Source of the DNA: Unio delphinus
Taxonomy: Eukaryota > Mollusca > Bivalvia > Unionida > Unionidae
DNA length: 64,000 bases
Direction of reading: 5' to 3'
Assembly: GCA_029339505.1 (NCBI GenBank)
Contig: JAQISU010000163.1
Span: forward strand, 3,364,001 to 3,428,000
The position numbers were made by a program, and so were the translations under genes. Under the pieces are notes generated by a model, which was not told the origin of the DNA, did no database searches, and saw only the letters and a list, made by a program, of their open reading frames with translations. This document shows, one piece after another, positions 16,530-29,800 of the stretch (its first letter is position 1; each line of letters begins with the position of its first letter).

Positions 16530-17240
16530 TGTAAGAAAAGTATTTGCTGAACGGAGTGGATATCCGTCTGAAACTGAATAGCAGCAGTACTGTTTCCTAT
16601 TTGATGGTCCATGTCAACAAGTACAAAACCATCATCCAAGAAGCGTTTGACGCGTGAAAGTGTCACCTAAGGGGGAAACGATATCAGCCAGACCTTTTGC
16701 AGAACGACCGACACGTATCCGATACGACGCTTGGAAGAGAAACCCGTCACCATTGCCACTGAACTGCTATCCAAGATCTAAGATCTTATGTTCCAAGGAC
16801 AGTCACCCAAACGTTTCAGTCATTGGTATTAGTAGCATCGAAGTCCAAAACGGAGACGTCACTGCTAATGTTTTCTAGCTTAAGCACTAGCTCGAAGGTA
16901 GTCGCGGTGGCAAAACCTTGTGTACCAGACCCTTCGAACGCAATTTTACCGAGAATAAGTACTTGAGTTCGAACTTGCACCTGTACAAAGCCACGGTGCA
17001 GTTGGGGACCAACAGTAGCAACGGCATTTCGTACGAGGATTATGCAGGACGGTACGCTTTGCGGGCCTTTAAGTTCACAACAGTCCAAGGCAGAGACGAG
17101 TGACATTTCTGCCCTATAAAATCCATTCAAACTGCATGTGGATCTTCAATTTACATAAGGTCTAACAGAGACGGTGAACGTCCTCTTATATGCCGAATTC
17201 GACAACACTCTAGAAGTTAACTACCACCACAAAGTTTAGT
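16530..17240 (+). pseudogene. fossil F54H12.2-like capsid gene of an older, different Polinton
   Basis: Fragments in shifting frames resemble the F54H12.2-like family of Polinton-derived double-jelly-roll capsid proteins in the right order: KYLLNGVDIRLKL at about 16546, YLMVHVNKYKTIIQEAF to 16648, then a middle region (frame 16654-16878), then YKATVQLGTNSSNGISYEDYA (about 16980-17050), and a tail with TVNVLLYAEFDNTLEVNY (about 17170-17225). Several stops and frame changes show it is dead. It is outside element A and belongs to another lineage than the capsid gene at 6107-7516. Element A appears to have inserted into it. Function when alive: major capsid protein. Confidence 0.65.
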
Positions 17241-17598
17241 TTTCTAAATTTATTTTTTTTTAATTTAAAATTGTATTTAATTTATTTCAAATATGGTTTC
17301 ACATATAAACCATATTGTTTTACATTTAGGATTTACTACATTTATTTTCGGCGTCCTCTGCAACATCATTACTACACGCTTTGTGATAGTTTTCTCACAC
17401 TTTGCTTACTTTGAATATCGAAACGATTTGAGTAGACATTGTTGGTATGGAAACAATGAGTATATCATTATCAGAAGAAGAGTGTAAGGATCTAGCTGGT
17501 GTATACACATGGGTGAGGCTCGATAGGTATGTTGGACTGGAGTCTGTCATTGAAACATAGCACAGAGAACAAATTTTGTGTTTGATTCTGTATCGAAT
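17241..17598. other. AT-rich sequence, no feature seen
   Basis: Contains a poly-T/A stretch (17240-17290) and a 64-codon frame without recognisable motif. Probably the decayed rim of the older Polinton or plain intergenic DNA. Confidence 0.3.
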
Positions 17599-18010
17599 TC
17601 ATAGCCAATGTAGGGTACAGAGCAGTGGTGAGGTGTGTGAGGTGTGCTCTGAACGAGGTACTCTAAAGATGATCCGTGCAGCTGTGTTTTGAACTTTTTG
17701 AAGTTTCTGGAGTAAATATTGTGACGAACCAGACAGAATTGAGTTACAATAGTCCAGTCTTGAAAGTATTAATGAACACACAAATGTTTTAGTGGTATCA
17801 ACTGAGTATACAAAATGAAGAGAACAGGTCCAAGAACAGATCCCTGTGGAACACCACAACATACGTCAACTGGGCTGGAGTGTATTCCATTTGCAGATAT
17901 AATTTGTGTCCTGTTGACTAAGTAGGACTTGAACCACTGTAAGGCTATATTCTGAATGCAAAATACATGCTGGACACGGTGACGTAATATGTCATGGTCT
18001 ATTGTATATA
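17599..18010 (-). mobile_element. non-LTR retrotransposon (CR1/L2-like) reverse transcriptase fragment
   Basis: On the minus strand, translated pieces give TIDHDIL-like sequence, ..LQWFKSYLVNR.., the RT motif GVPQGSVLGPVLFILY, then after an internal loss LSRLDYCNSILSG..LLQKLQKVQNTAARIIF and LLCTLHWL. This is the fingers, palm and thumb order of CR1/L2-type LINE reverse transcriptase, but the FADD-type catalytic segment is deleted. A dead fragment. Confidence 0.85.
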
Positions 18011-18389
18011 TGGTATATATGCTTTAAGCAAGAAATTATCATATGTTTGAAGACATTAATTATTAGAACTTCGAAAGAAACTTTGTAATTTTTTGACTGC
18101 GGAAATTTTTAATCTGTTACAGTTCATTAAAATCAACAATTTCCAACAAACACATATTAAAACCTGTAAGCACTTGTGTTATGATGTTAAAAATATAGAG
18201 AGAGTGGGTCTATACCTGTCATATCTCTGACTGACTTTCTAAACACACACAAGCACACACACATGCATACGCATCCCTAAAAGACCCCCTCCCACCGATG
18301 CGCATATATACAAATAAAATGAACGCATACATATGTTTAAATAGGTCATGGCAAAAACATTCGTAACACAGGTGTCAAGTTTTAATTTA

Positions 18390-19790
18390 ATCGGCACAAT
18401 TTTAACACATTATCTTAATCAAAAGCCCCGTTTTGCCTTGCTGCCACCGTCCCCCAACTTACACAGATAAATATAATAGCTAAAATATATAGTTACCTCG
18501 CTTTCCAAAGTGAAGGTTATTCTACTGTCTGTGTGCCATCCTTTCTGCATCTCAGAAATCCCTCGTTATATTCAGTTGAATATTGGTGTATGGGATAGCG
18601 GCGTACTAAAATGTAAGCTAACTACATCAATGTGGTAAAGCAAAATACATGTCCGCAAGCGGGTCTCACCGCAATGCTTTCAGAGCATGTAAAACTGTAC
18701 ATGTAAAGCGTGTCGAAAATAATGCTTATGCTAAGGAAATCAAATGTATTTGGGACAGTTTTAAAATGGTCCAAAAGGAAATGGAGTAGATAATGATGTT
18801 CCAGAACGTTTTCTGACCGTATGTCGTTACCCTTATTTCATACATTTAGCCTGCAAGAACTGTCGCACCGAACATGATTTATCCGCGAGTGTAATCTTCC
18901 TCCTAGCTATAGAATACTTCCGTGAACAGTTATTTGGAACATATTTATGAAACTGAGTTGATATCAACGAAGGTTGTGGAAATCCTTCTTCCTAATTTCC
19001 GTTTCTTTTTTATGAGCGAGCATTCTGCAAGTAACACATATTTTTAATATTGACTATTAGAACTAAAAAGTAATTTTTTTCAAAATTAAATTAATATTTG
19101 AAGAATTCATTGAAAGCGATAGGATAAGAATGTACAAAATTCACAGCAATGTAAACCTGGATAATTCATTAAATTCTCAACGTTTCAATGTTTCACCATT
19201 AATTCGTGGTTTAACCTTTCAGCTGCAACAATGGGTTTCGGTGAGGTCAGCTTGATTCGCTACAGCTGATGTTACTGCGGGGAAAAGTATATCTGAAACT
19301 ATGTGTGAAATATGCTTCAGTCTAAAAGACTGACACTTTCCTTTTTGACTCAATATACCCAGCTGAGTAAACATTAATATTTAAGCTCTGTAATATATTT
19401 GTATGGCCTGCTAGAGACATGTGTCACATTAATTGGCCATCGGCTATGACTAAGGTCTTATTTTACGAAATAGTATATATCGTACATAGCCTGCAGCGTG
19501 ATTGTTTTCATTGCTCATGTTCTGGATGAGTGTATCTTGAGAGGACATTTCATATATCTTTTACAGGTTAATACGTATTACTAAATATACGTTCATGATA
19601 CATACTAGTTTTTAGTACACAGAAGAAACACTATTTCGAGAATAGGTCACAAAGTAAAGTTTCCGCCAATTGTAATGTTATCGTAGAAATGAATACATGA
19701 ATGCTAGCGTTGGGAAAGTTTACTCTGAGTGGATATATAAGACTGTATCATAATAAGTTTAGAAAGCCCACTGGAAAACTGATTTAAATA
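18390..19790 (+). repeat. diverged duplicated segment, copy 1
   Basis: About 1.4 kb. 18390-18920 resembles 39770-40340 (shared TGTCCGCAAGCGGGTCTCAC, TTACCTCG..TTTCCAAAGTGAA, AATGGAGTAGATAATGAT), and about 18940-19790 resembles 56030-56870 (shared ACAATGGGTTT..GGTGA, CCCAGCTGAG, TTAATTGGCC, TAGGTCACAAAGTAA-like blocks). Copy 2 is thus split around element B. No coding capacity seen; an old interspersed repeat or segmental duplication. Confidence 0.65.
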
Positions 19791-19810
19791 TATGATCCAG
19801 TTTTCAGACC

Positions 19811-20330
19811 GTTCAGGTGGCCTAGTGGCTAGAGCATCAGCCCCGGATGCCTTTGGTCGTGGGTTCTATCCCCGGCCGAGTCATTCTAAAAACTTTTTAA
19901 AATGATACTAACAGTTGTCTCGCTAGACGCTCAGCATTAAGAGGTTAGTGTTATGACTGATCTGCCTGGTGTCAGGATAATGAGACTGGGTGGGATGTCA
20001 TGCAAAATGTCTGCGGCATGATGCCCCAGTGCTAGACGTCACTATGAAATGTCACACTGCAGACAGCGCCGGATTAAGCACCGTGGAGGCCCATAGGCAG
20101 TCAAACTTTTGGGGCCCCAGACCCACGGTCACGGTCTCATGGGGGCCCCTGGGGGCCCCTGATGGGGCCCATAAAAGTCGTGGGGCCCATAGGCAGTTGC
20201 CTACTCTGCCTAATGGGTAATCCGGGACTGACTGCAGACATCGTAGCGATATGACTGGAACATTGTTAAAGCGAGGCATGTTGAGCGCCAAAGTTTTGGC
20301 CGATCTATTAATAAACCATTCATAATTAAT
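19811..20330 (+). mobile_element. tRNA-derived SINE with a MITE inserted in it
   Basis: The head has pol III boxes: GTGGCCTAGTGG (A box, 19817-19828) and GGTTCTATCCC (B box, 19862-19872). A non-tRNA body follows (GGGTGGGATGTCATGC.., CGTAGCGATATGACTGG). A separate 167-bp element at 20064-20230 interrupts the body. The 3' part is duplicated in tandem (about 20250-20320 and 20328-20400). Confidence 0.7.
20064..20230. mobile_element. hAT-like MITE (167 bp) with 8-bp TSD
   Basis: Termini CAGCGCCGGATTA and (inverse) CAGTCCCGGATTA agree at 11 of 13 positions. ACTGCAGA directly flanks both sides (20056-20063 and 20231-20238), a perfect 8-bp duplication as made by hAT transposases. GC-rich interior (GGGGCCC blocks). 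No coding capacity. Confidence 0.8.
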
Positions 20331-21820
20331 ATGACTGGAACATTGTTAAAGCGAGGCATGTTGAGTGCCAAAGTTTTGGCCGATCTATTAATAAACCATT
20401 AGTTGTAGCCAGCTAGCCATTAGTTAAATTTACGACACATCGTGCAGGAAAGGGTGCTTGGAAAGGCTAGCCAATCGCTGTACTAATTAACATGTTGTTT
20501 ATACAGGAGTCAGTACTGGCCGACGTGACCTGGTGAAAATTTCATTTTATCACGAAAATGTTAAGATTGAGAGAAAGCAGAGATTCTGTTACTTAACACC
20601 AAAGCGTGTCATATTGCCCATGACGTAAGCGACTTTTAGAGAGAAGCGGGAGAAAATACATTTGATTCTGATTGGTCACGGTTAAATAAGGGGTGTGTTT
20701 TACACGAGAAAAAACTTTCGAACATAATATCGGACCACAGGCACTTGATACTGAGTAAATTCATGTATACACTCACCATATAACACAAGGTACCTAACTC
20801 TCGCCCGTCACAATCTGACCCCTCGATGATTCCGATTTAATTTTCTGAATCTATCTGTGCATTCAATCACTCATAATGTACATCACTGTAAAGAAGACAC
20901 TCCAAATATTTCATCCATTACCAATTATGTAATCGTACTGATTCTGAAGGGCCGATTTTGCGAAAAGTTTATCCGTTGCTTCGTGTATTCCACTTAGTTT
21001 ATTCTAATTAATAGGATCAACTTCCGGTCCCCTTCGGAGTGAATGCGATATAACATTAATTCGTTACAGTCACTATGTACAATACATACAGTATATATTT
21101 GTATGAAATAAAGATAATTTGGATTTACAATAAACATTGTGGCTATTCTAAAACTCAGTTTGAGTTCTAAGACTGAGCTTGACTATAAGGTCGTAAGCGA
21201 ATTAAATGGTGCGCCATTTAATGAAGTCTTATATTTGTTGTTATGTTTGTATTAGAGGCATTACCCAAACATACATTATCGTAGTCCACATTTGGCTGAA
21301 TAAAACGTTTTCAAATGTGTAGCTATAATGAAAAGAAATGAGTATTTCTGAGTTGTTACTGAATAATTATTCTCTCTCAAACGGTTGTTAAAATGAATAT
21401 ACTACAATAGATTGTTATCTACTAACATGTGAGACATTAATCACCAGACACACTTTTACACTTTTAAGATTCACATTGTAACTAGTAGATTTAGCGTTTT
21501 TCTTCTGTATTTATAATTATGCATTTTCTACTGCACATAATTCAAGCTGTTTAGAGCACATTGCAAGTTGTTTTAAATTTAAAGTTTCGCTTTCCCGGAC
21601 TCAGTGCTGTGTTGTTGGCAAACTAAATTTCTATAGACGTGACCATTTAAATAGATGACTATTTATCCATGATAGACGTGACCATTTAAATAGATGACTA
21701 TTTATCCATGATTGTTGTTTTCAGCTTTATATCCATCATTGATATATATGAATGCTGTTTTACATCAGCAAAGCGATAACCATTTATTATGAATACGCTT
21801 GTACGTGTTCAACAAGTTAA
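20328..21820. other. intergenic, no gene seen
   Basis: Begins with the second copy of the SINE 3' part (to ~20400). A ~40-bp direct duplication (TAGACGTGACCATTTAAATA) lies at about 21635-21710. Nothing else recognised. Confidence 0.4.
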
Positions 21821-21828
21821 TAAATGAG

Positions 21829-21884
<56 letters not shown>

Positions 21885-21969
21885 AACATGCTTTGTTTGC
21901 GATTTGCATATAACTTATGCTGTAATAGGTCTTATCACCCTGTATATATGCTGTTATACATACATACAT

Positions 21970-22040
<71 letters not shown>
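21829..22040. repeat. compound microsatellite (AC)n, (ATAC)n, (AC)n
   Basis: Two CA tracts (about 21830-21882 and 21985-22039) with a CATA tract (21957-21986) between. The open frames here are only repeats. Confidence 0.97.
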
Positions 22041-22042
<2 letters not shown>

Positions 22043-22246
22043 TGTGAAATCTGGCGAGAGAATACATCTTGATGAGTAAATACACTCTTATTACCAAAAA
22101 TATGTTTCATGATTTACTGACTTTGTTAAATGTTAAATATATATTTATCAACGCCTGTTTGAAACCACTTCCTTTTTGCCTAAAAAAAGACCAGTACTTA
22201 CGAATATGGATGGTAATGCTTACGAGCTGTTGTCTCTTTCTTAGTC

Positions 22247-23208
22247 TCCTGTAAAACGTATTATACCTATGACACAATCGTACTGGTAATTCATTGTCAT
22301 GGATAACATTTCCTGTAAAACGTATTATACCTATGACACAATCGCACTGGTAATTCATTGTCATGGATAACATTTCCTGTAAAACGTATTATACCTATGA
22401 CACAATCGTACTGGTAATACGTTGTTATGGATAACATTTCCTGTAAAACGTATAATACCTATGACACAATCGTAATGGTAATACGTTGCTATGGATAACA
22501 TTTTCTGTAAAACGTATTATACCTATGACACAATCGTACTGGTAATTCATTGTCATGGATAACATTTCCTGTAAAACGTATTATACATATGACACAATCG
22601 TACTGGTAATAGGTTGTTATGGATAACATTTCCTCTTAAACGTATTATACCTATGACACAATCGTACTGGTAATTCATTGTCATGGATAACATTTCCTGT
22701 AAAACGTATTATACCTATGACACAATCGTACTGGTAATACGTTGTTATGGATAACATTTCCTGTAAAACGTATTATACCTATGACACAATCGTACTGGTA
22801 ATACGTTGTTATGGATAACATTTCCTCTTAAACGTATTATACCTATGACACAATCGTACTGATAATACGTTGTTATGGATAACATTTCCTGTAAAACGTA
22901 TTATACCTATGACACAATCGTACTGGTAATACGTTGCTATGGATAACATTTCCTGTAAAACGTATTATACCTATGACACAATCGTACTGGTAATACGTTC
23001 TTATGGATAACATTTCCTGTAAAACGTATTATACCTATGACACAATCGTACTGGTAATACGTTGTTATGGATAACATTTCTTGTAAAATGTATTATACCT
23101 ATGACACAATCGTACTGGTAATTCATTGTCATGGATAACATTTCCTGTAAAACGTAATATACCTATGACACAATCGTACTGGTAATACATTGTCATGGAT
23201 AACATTTC
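22247..23208. repeat. 64-bp minisatellite, about 15 units
   Basis: Unit begins CCTGTAAAACGTATTATACC and contains ATGACACAATCGTACTGG. Units alternate between ATTCATTGTCATGG and ATACGTTGTTATGG variants, suggesting higher-order amplification. Confidence 0.95.
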
Positions 23209-23591
23209 GGGATGTTTAGTTTGCTAACTTGTTTCTAACGTCTGAATTATTAGCAATGCCATTGTACAAAACTTGGTACATGACATTAATAATTTCGTAG
23301 TGAAGGAGGGTCGTCATTGTTTCCATATTTATTTTCTATATAGTCAAATGTGCGTAATAAAAAGGGGTACATTGCATGGGGACGTTTTCAGAAGTTGGCT
23401 GCAGCCTTGGTTAAATGTAGTCAAAATGTTGATTCAAGTCACAAAAAGTACGGTTGTGTTCAGAAACAACGTATTTCACCTTTGTATTAAAGGATGGTAA
23501 AATCTATTTACTTCTACGGTGGACTTATTTTTGGAGAAAAATTGGAAGTTTAACAAAATGTATTGCACTAATGTATTGCACTAATAAACGT

Positions 23592-23644
<53 letters not shown>
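23592..23644. repeat. (GA)n microsatellite
   Basis: About 26 GA dinucleotides. Confidence 0.97.
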
Positions 23645-23646
<2 letters not shown>

Positions 23647-24950
23647 ATGCAAGGTATTTATGTAAATTTAGCCAAGGAATTAAAAATGTGAAATATGTAC
23701 TTAAGACATTAATCTCAAACAAATGCTAAGTTGAATTAAGGTCCTCAAAGCGTAGGGTATCGGACATAGTGATCTACTTTTGTAAAATAGGTGCATTACG
23801 TATGAAGTTTAATCCCTCATCACGTGATATGATATAATGTACTTTGGATCATGTATATACAAAGTGCATAATTACATTATCGTGACCTAATTGCAGAAAC
23901 GTAAACAAGAATGTTTACTCTTTTTACACAGTGATCTATCTTTGGCTTAACAACAATGAAGTACATGCTATCAAAACTTTTCATATTTCTTGCATATATT
24001 TGATTTGTAGTTGAAAACGGTGTACATTAGCATGTACCGATGCCGCTGCCAAAAACGGAAATGCAAATTAGCCCTCTTTTACCTCTCAGAGGCGAGCTTA
24101 AAAAGCAAAAGTTAATCTGTTATACTAAACGTTAAATAATCGCTTGAGGCAATATTAAGTATTACAAAATATAATTTAAAAAAGAATAACAAAAACTAAA
24201 TGTGTAATTTTTATTTTTGTTGGGGGGGGGGGGGGGGAAGGGAGTTACGTTGTACTGTAATAAAGTGTAAATTACGGATTGTATAAGACTAAAAACGGCT
24301 TTCGTTAAGACCAATCCTGGTGTTTTCAATGATTTCCAAACGTTTTCAAAGAGCTTTTTGCTAACGGAAATTGAACCCTCTCCAAACGTTACTCTGGTAA
24401 CTACATGAGTTGAATATGATTTAAACAACCAGATTTTATTTTAGTTTATTTACTTATTATTTTCGGACAATATTTAAGTAAGCTAAAACTTTAATTTACT
24501 GACTGATATATTGTATTCCGTTCTCTCTTTGTTTTACTTAAGAAACAAAATCAGAATTTTTGGCAACGTTCTTGTGCGTTTATTTAAAGATTTTTACAAC
24601 CAGATTTGTGTTTAAATTCAAGGTCTGTTTATGGCAACCCATACAATTTTAGACTTATTTAAATGTTCTAGGAAGAAGGTAAATAAATAATATTTTTGTT
24701 CTCAGCTAAATCAGTAATACAAAATAAATGTTATATAAACTAAAAGTGACATAAAATAATATTCAACGTTGATTGCATTATTCTATGAGTGACACACGTG
24801 CACGCCCCGCGATGTCGAGGGTTAAAACGATAATGCTTATTAAACACAATTATACACAAACACAATTATACACAAACACAATTGTCACACAAAGCAACAG
24901 TTTTTAATTCCCAAACATCAGGACACTATTGATTAGTATATAGGTAATGT
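23645..24950. other. intergenic, no gene seen
   Basis: AT-rich. Contains a G17-type homopolymer near 24222-24238 and a short (ACACAATT)n-like patch near 24845-24890. No coding or RNA feature recognised. Confidence 0.4.
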
Positions 24951-24953
24951 TTT

Positions 24954-25639
24954 AATATTGTAATACGCACAGGGGGGTATTCACTTGACCGAGCGGTGTC
25001 AAAACCCTGGCGCGAGTCACGCTGGAAGTCATAAGTTTTCCCCAAATTTCCAAAGACTTCCATACAACTTGAGTTGTAAAATGGAAAGAGAGACGTGTCT
25101 GCTATAACTAATAATCTTTGCTCTAATCAACTGGCGACCCAGAGGAGACAACTTGCCCAAACGTCCATTAACTGCACCTTAGCATGGTTTTTCTCCTTTA
25201 TCATCCCATTTCCGTACCGCAAGCCCGTCATGCCATAGAAATTCCACTAGTATTCCATTACTAACTGGGAAATATTTAACTGCGCGCCTCTAGGCCAGTC
25301 AATCCACAGAATTTCCGGCGTATCACGCTCATATACATACGCCCATTTTCCACTATGGACACATAAACGGTACCTACCAAGTTCCAACTTATTGATTCCA
25401 TTCTATAATTTACTGATTTCCAACCATAAATGCCGCCTTTTCAATCACAATACTTGTATACACCGCTGAGTTTTAATATGGACTATGTTACTGAAAGGGA
25501 CAGTCATTCGGCTTGTGCCTAAAATCACTACTAACGAACCCAGCATGGTTCAAATTCACTAACACTCCTCTCTGTGATGTTTTCTCCTACTAACTGGCTA
25601 ACTATTTCGGGCTAGCAACTCCAAATTTATTACAATATT
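24954..25639 (+). mobile_element. MITE-like repeat, copy 1 (12-bp TIR AATATTGTAATA)
   Basis: Starts AATATTGTAATA and ends with its exact inverse TATTACAATATT. Interior includes CACTTGACCGAGCGGTGTCA. Copies 2 (inverted, 28870-29617) and 3 (33212-33953) share nearly the whole length. Copy 1 lacks ~100 bp near the right end that the others keep. Confidence 0.75.
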
Positions 25640-26446
25640 ATTATTTATGATAGGCTTTTTTTTTTAAAGTAAAATATTCTGACATTTGTTTGAATAACGA
25701 GGAAATTCTAATTTGCGAATAATTTCGACACAGTTATGAAGAATATCCCAGTTTGAAGAAATACAAAACAAGAAATGTGTAAAAATGAGCTGATACAAAT
25801 TACGCAGCTAAGTTTTAAAATGGATTCACTTTGGTCATGTCAAAGAAGTATTTAACATGCCTGCAAACGTGTTAGTCCAATTTAATTCAATACGACATTG
25901 ATATTTCCAACGCACATGTTTAGATCTATTTTCTTGCACTTGGTAAATCAAAGAGTATTCTTAATGGAACAATCCTGTAATATACATGTAGCAAATACAT
26001 GATCATGCATTACAGTTTTTAAAATATCATAAAATTAATGACATAGACAATATTATTATGCAATTTTCTAAATATTGCACGCTATGTATCAGTTATTCCA
26101 AACGGCACAAATATTACAGAAAGATAATTATAAATAACAACTAAAAAACAAATAAAAATAATGATATTCACTGGCTGAAAAGTCTTGAAATGGACTTCGA
26201 ATTTTTTAAAATCAGTATAGGGTTGCAAACATTGGTGTTGTTTATTGCCTATTTGTAAACTAGTACATGCATTATTTGGGAAATTCACAAAAAAGCGAAA
26301 ACACATCCAGACATTTCATATTTTAGATGTGATATTCTTCTTGCAATGATTAAATTAATTAATTGTTCAATTTCGACTTGCAGATTAACATATCAGAAAG
26401 GTCATGCTTGTCTAGAAGATGCATCAGTAAGAAAAACCTATGCTAC
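25640..26446. other. 3' flank of the host gene
   Basis: AT-rich; no further coding motif. Probably the 3' UTR and downstream DNA of the FkbM/Star-like gene on the minus strand. Confidence 0.4.
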
Positions 26447-26836
26447 CTAATGAGATAGGTCTCTCCTTCGAAATATAATATCATTCACTCCTCCATCGAA
26501 GCGCTGGACCTTTAGCAACCCATCGTAACCTTTTGACTTAAGGAATGATCTCACAGCCTTTAGTCCACCTTTGTTATGGACAAATTCAACAGTCATCATA
26601 TCAAAGTTCACTTTGTCAAAAGGAATTGTTTGAAGTACATGAAGTTCATCTCCCTCGACATCAAGACTGAAAAAATCCACATTGGTCTGGCCAAGTGCTA
26701 AGAGAAGAGAATATAGTGGGAAACACTGAACTTGGATTGTATTGACTTTAACTTTTTTGGAATTCAGTTTAACCCAATTTATTGCTTCTTGATTGTCATA
26801 GATCCGTCCAAGATTGAATCCTTTGTTGAAGGTAAC
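26447..26836 (-). CDS. host gene, coding exon 3 (last)
   Basis: 390 nt including the stop. Acceptor TTTTTAG precedes GTTACC. It starts VTFNKGF and contains the FkbM core FFSLDVEGDELHVLQTIPFD and the C-terminal VNDIIFRRR. Confidence 0.8.
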   Translation of the reverse strand, partial: VTFNKGFNLGRIYDNQEAINWVKLNSKKVKVNTIQVQCFPLYSLLLALGQTNVDFFSLDVEGDELHVLQTIPFDKVNFDMMTVEFVHNKGGLKAVRSFLKSKGYDGLLKVQRFDGGVNDIIFRRRDLSH

Positions 26837-29800
26837 CTAAAAAGATACATAAACACAGTTAGCTTTATATTGTAAATATAAATACATTGTCTTCTTAAAA
26901 CATGATCTAGCTTCCACATTTTCTCCTTGAGAAATTCAAACAAACAATTATGGAGTCTAATTGGACGTGTGGTTATGCCAATTTTTATAGAATACAAAAG
27001 TAAGCGATCTTTGCGGTACAATGATGGAAACACAATCCTGATGGAATATTTGTTTGGTTGGCATGAGGAAAAATTAAATCGCGTTGGACGGTTGAGTTAA
27101 CCGTATAATCTACCAGGTAATCTGGAACTTTTTTCCAGCGAAATCTTGCATATCCTAGGCGTAAATAACTTCATGTGCTATCTTTAGATATTGATATAAA
27201 ATCCCTCGCCCCTCACCCCTCCCTCTTTCATAATATTTCCTAAATGAACAAAATAAAGCTGTAAAATATTTGCATGTTCATTTCATAAATACAGGTTAAT
27301 ATATTGCAGGTCAAATATGGCCTTGTTTTAAAGATCGATATTTCGACTGAATTGCGTTGAACAATATATTTAAATTACAAAACGACCGTCTTATTACCCT
27401 TGACGAATTATTGGTTTCTTTCTACGTTTGATGTCACTGCATACTAAGCCGGCCATCCAATACTAAAGATGCATATTAATGAAATAAATGGAAACATGAA
27501 ATCAATGTTTGTTAGTAAAACAGATAAAAGTTAACATTATTTTCAGCAACAAAAGTACATAAGATATGAATCATGTAAGTGTGCACGACCAGAAATTATC
27601 TGCAAGACTATGGCAAATATAACACATTACTAATCTGCTCGATGATTGCTCCATGTGATGAAATTTTTTCTTCTTAATTCTTGATGAAAAGGGATAAGTA
27701 CATAAGTTCTGTCAACAGCGGGAACCTAGCATACATTTAGATGATATTGGGGAAATGGAATTTAAAAAGGAAAGCAAATTCAAAAACGACACAAAATGTA
27801 TCGGACAATTTATGATGCAAAAAATCCAATACAGATATCACATTGTTTTATTTCCACCCTGTCTTATCTAGTTACAGGGACTCTAATTACAAGCTAATTA
27901 CAAGGGCGATATTAAAAGCTAATTACATGGACGATAATTACATGCTTAATACAAGCACGATTTTCAATAAGCCATTAGAAAGCATAATAGGTCAAATGAT
28001 TAATAACATAAACGCAATAGGTTCGAGAGATAATGAAGGGATTCTAAATTTATCCCATTTATAACAGTTATCCTTTTATAATAAATGTTGAAAATTTAGG
28101 TAAATACTTTTGTGACCATACTTTGTCACTATGAAAGAAATTATAAATTGTTCGGTATAACGCCAAGATCGCCTTGCATTGCGGAGAACCATGACAATTA
28201 TTTCCCCAAAAATCTGCATAATTTTATTTGCTTTCTTATTTTATATGCTTCAATTGCGGACATTTTCTTCGTCATCGTAGTCATCATCAGTTTTGTCTCT
28301 AGTTCTACCTGCAAAACGGCTGACACATAATCGTGACATTCAAAACAACCATGACAAAGCTCACTAAAACCTTGTGTGTGATGTGAATGGTTGTTTGGAG
28401 CCAATACAATATATCAGCATGTTTACTTTTTGAATAACAGTAGCGAATTCAATATATCAGCATGTTTATCTTATGTTTTGTTTTTTATGGTTTAACGCCA
28501 TTTTTCAGCACAATATAGGCTATACATGGCGGCCAGTATTAATGGTGGAGGAAGAAACCAGACAAACCCCGGAAAGAACCACTGACCCACGAGAAGCTAC
28601 TGGCAAACTTTCTCACATAACTACATTTGCCGAATCTTAGACTCGAACACACGCAGACAGAGGTGAGATGGCAGTGGTCCGTAACGGACAGCGCTTTAGA
28701 CCACTCGGCCACTCGGGGCCCCTGTTTATCTTTTGAATAACAGTAGCCAATACAATATATCAGCATGTTTACCTTTTGAATAACAATTGCGAATTCAGTA
28801 GTCAACAGGACCCAAAACTGTTTGGTTACACCAGAAAAACGTTATCAAACTGGAATCATTCACACGGAAGATATTGTAATAAATTTGGAGTAGGTGTATT
28901 TGACAGCATCCCGTTTTTAATTTGTGCGAGTATTTGGTCTTCGGTGCCATGGAAACATGACTAGCCCGAAATAGTTATCCAGTTAGGAGCAAACATCACA
29001 GAGCCGAGTGTTAGTGAATTTGAACCATGCTGGGGTCGTTAGTAGTGAATTTGGGTACAAGCCGAATGACTGTCCCTTTTTGTAACGTAGTCCATATTAA
29101 AATTCCGCGGTGTATAAAAGTGATGTGATTGAAATGGCAGTATTTATGGTTGGAAATCAATAAATTATAGAATGGAATCAATAGGTTGGAACTTGGTAGG
29201 TACCGTTTATGTGTCCATAGTGGAAAATGGGCGTATGTATATGAGCGTGATACGCCGGAAATTCTGTGGATTGACTGGCCTAGGGTCGCGCAGTTAAATA
29301 TTTCCCAGTTAGTAAGGGAATACTAGTGGAATTGCTATGGCATGACGGGCTTGCGGTACGGAAATAGAATGATAAAGAAGGAAAACCATGCTAAGGTGCG
29401 GTTAATGGACTCTTGGGCAAGTTGTCTCCTCTGGGTCGCCAATTGATTAGAGCAAAGATTATTAATTATAGCAGACACGTCTTTCTTTCCATTTTACAAC
29501 TTAAGTTGTATGGAGGTCTTTGGAAATTTGGGGAAAACATATGACTTCCAGCCTGACTCGCGCCAGGGTTTTGACACCGCTCGGTCAAGTGAATACCCCT
29601 GTGCGTGTAACAATATTATGGACTCAATCTATGACCATACTACTATATATGAAATGTGTGCTACAGCTTTCGTTCTGGATGATATACATGTTACTATTAT
29701 TTATCCTTTAGGTGTGATTTGGCATGGTTTCTTAGGGAGCTTTAACATTTTTCTGAATGATACATTGGTTCGTATGCAACCTTAGCATTACAATTTGTTA

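Noticed and set aside
16816..17130. 104-codon minus-strand frame right of element A
   Set aside because: It is antisense to the decayed capsid relic, whose plus-strand fragments match the family in order.
19811..19885. Possible tRNA gene
   Set aside because: A and B boxes are present but no cloverleaf closes, and a SINE body follows.
22247..23208. CRISPR-like appearance of the 64-bp repeated block
   Set aside because: Units are contiguous with no spacers, and the context is an animal genome; it is a minisatellite.
28640..28722. Possible tRNA-Ser/Leu gene on the minus strand
   Set aside because: It is the head of a SINE with a tail and a 10-bp TSD.
28539..28805. 88-codon minus-strand frame
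   Set aside because: Lies wholly in the intronic SINE.
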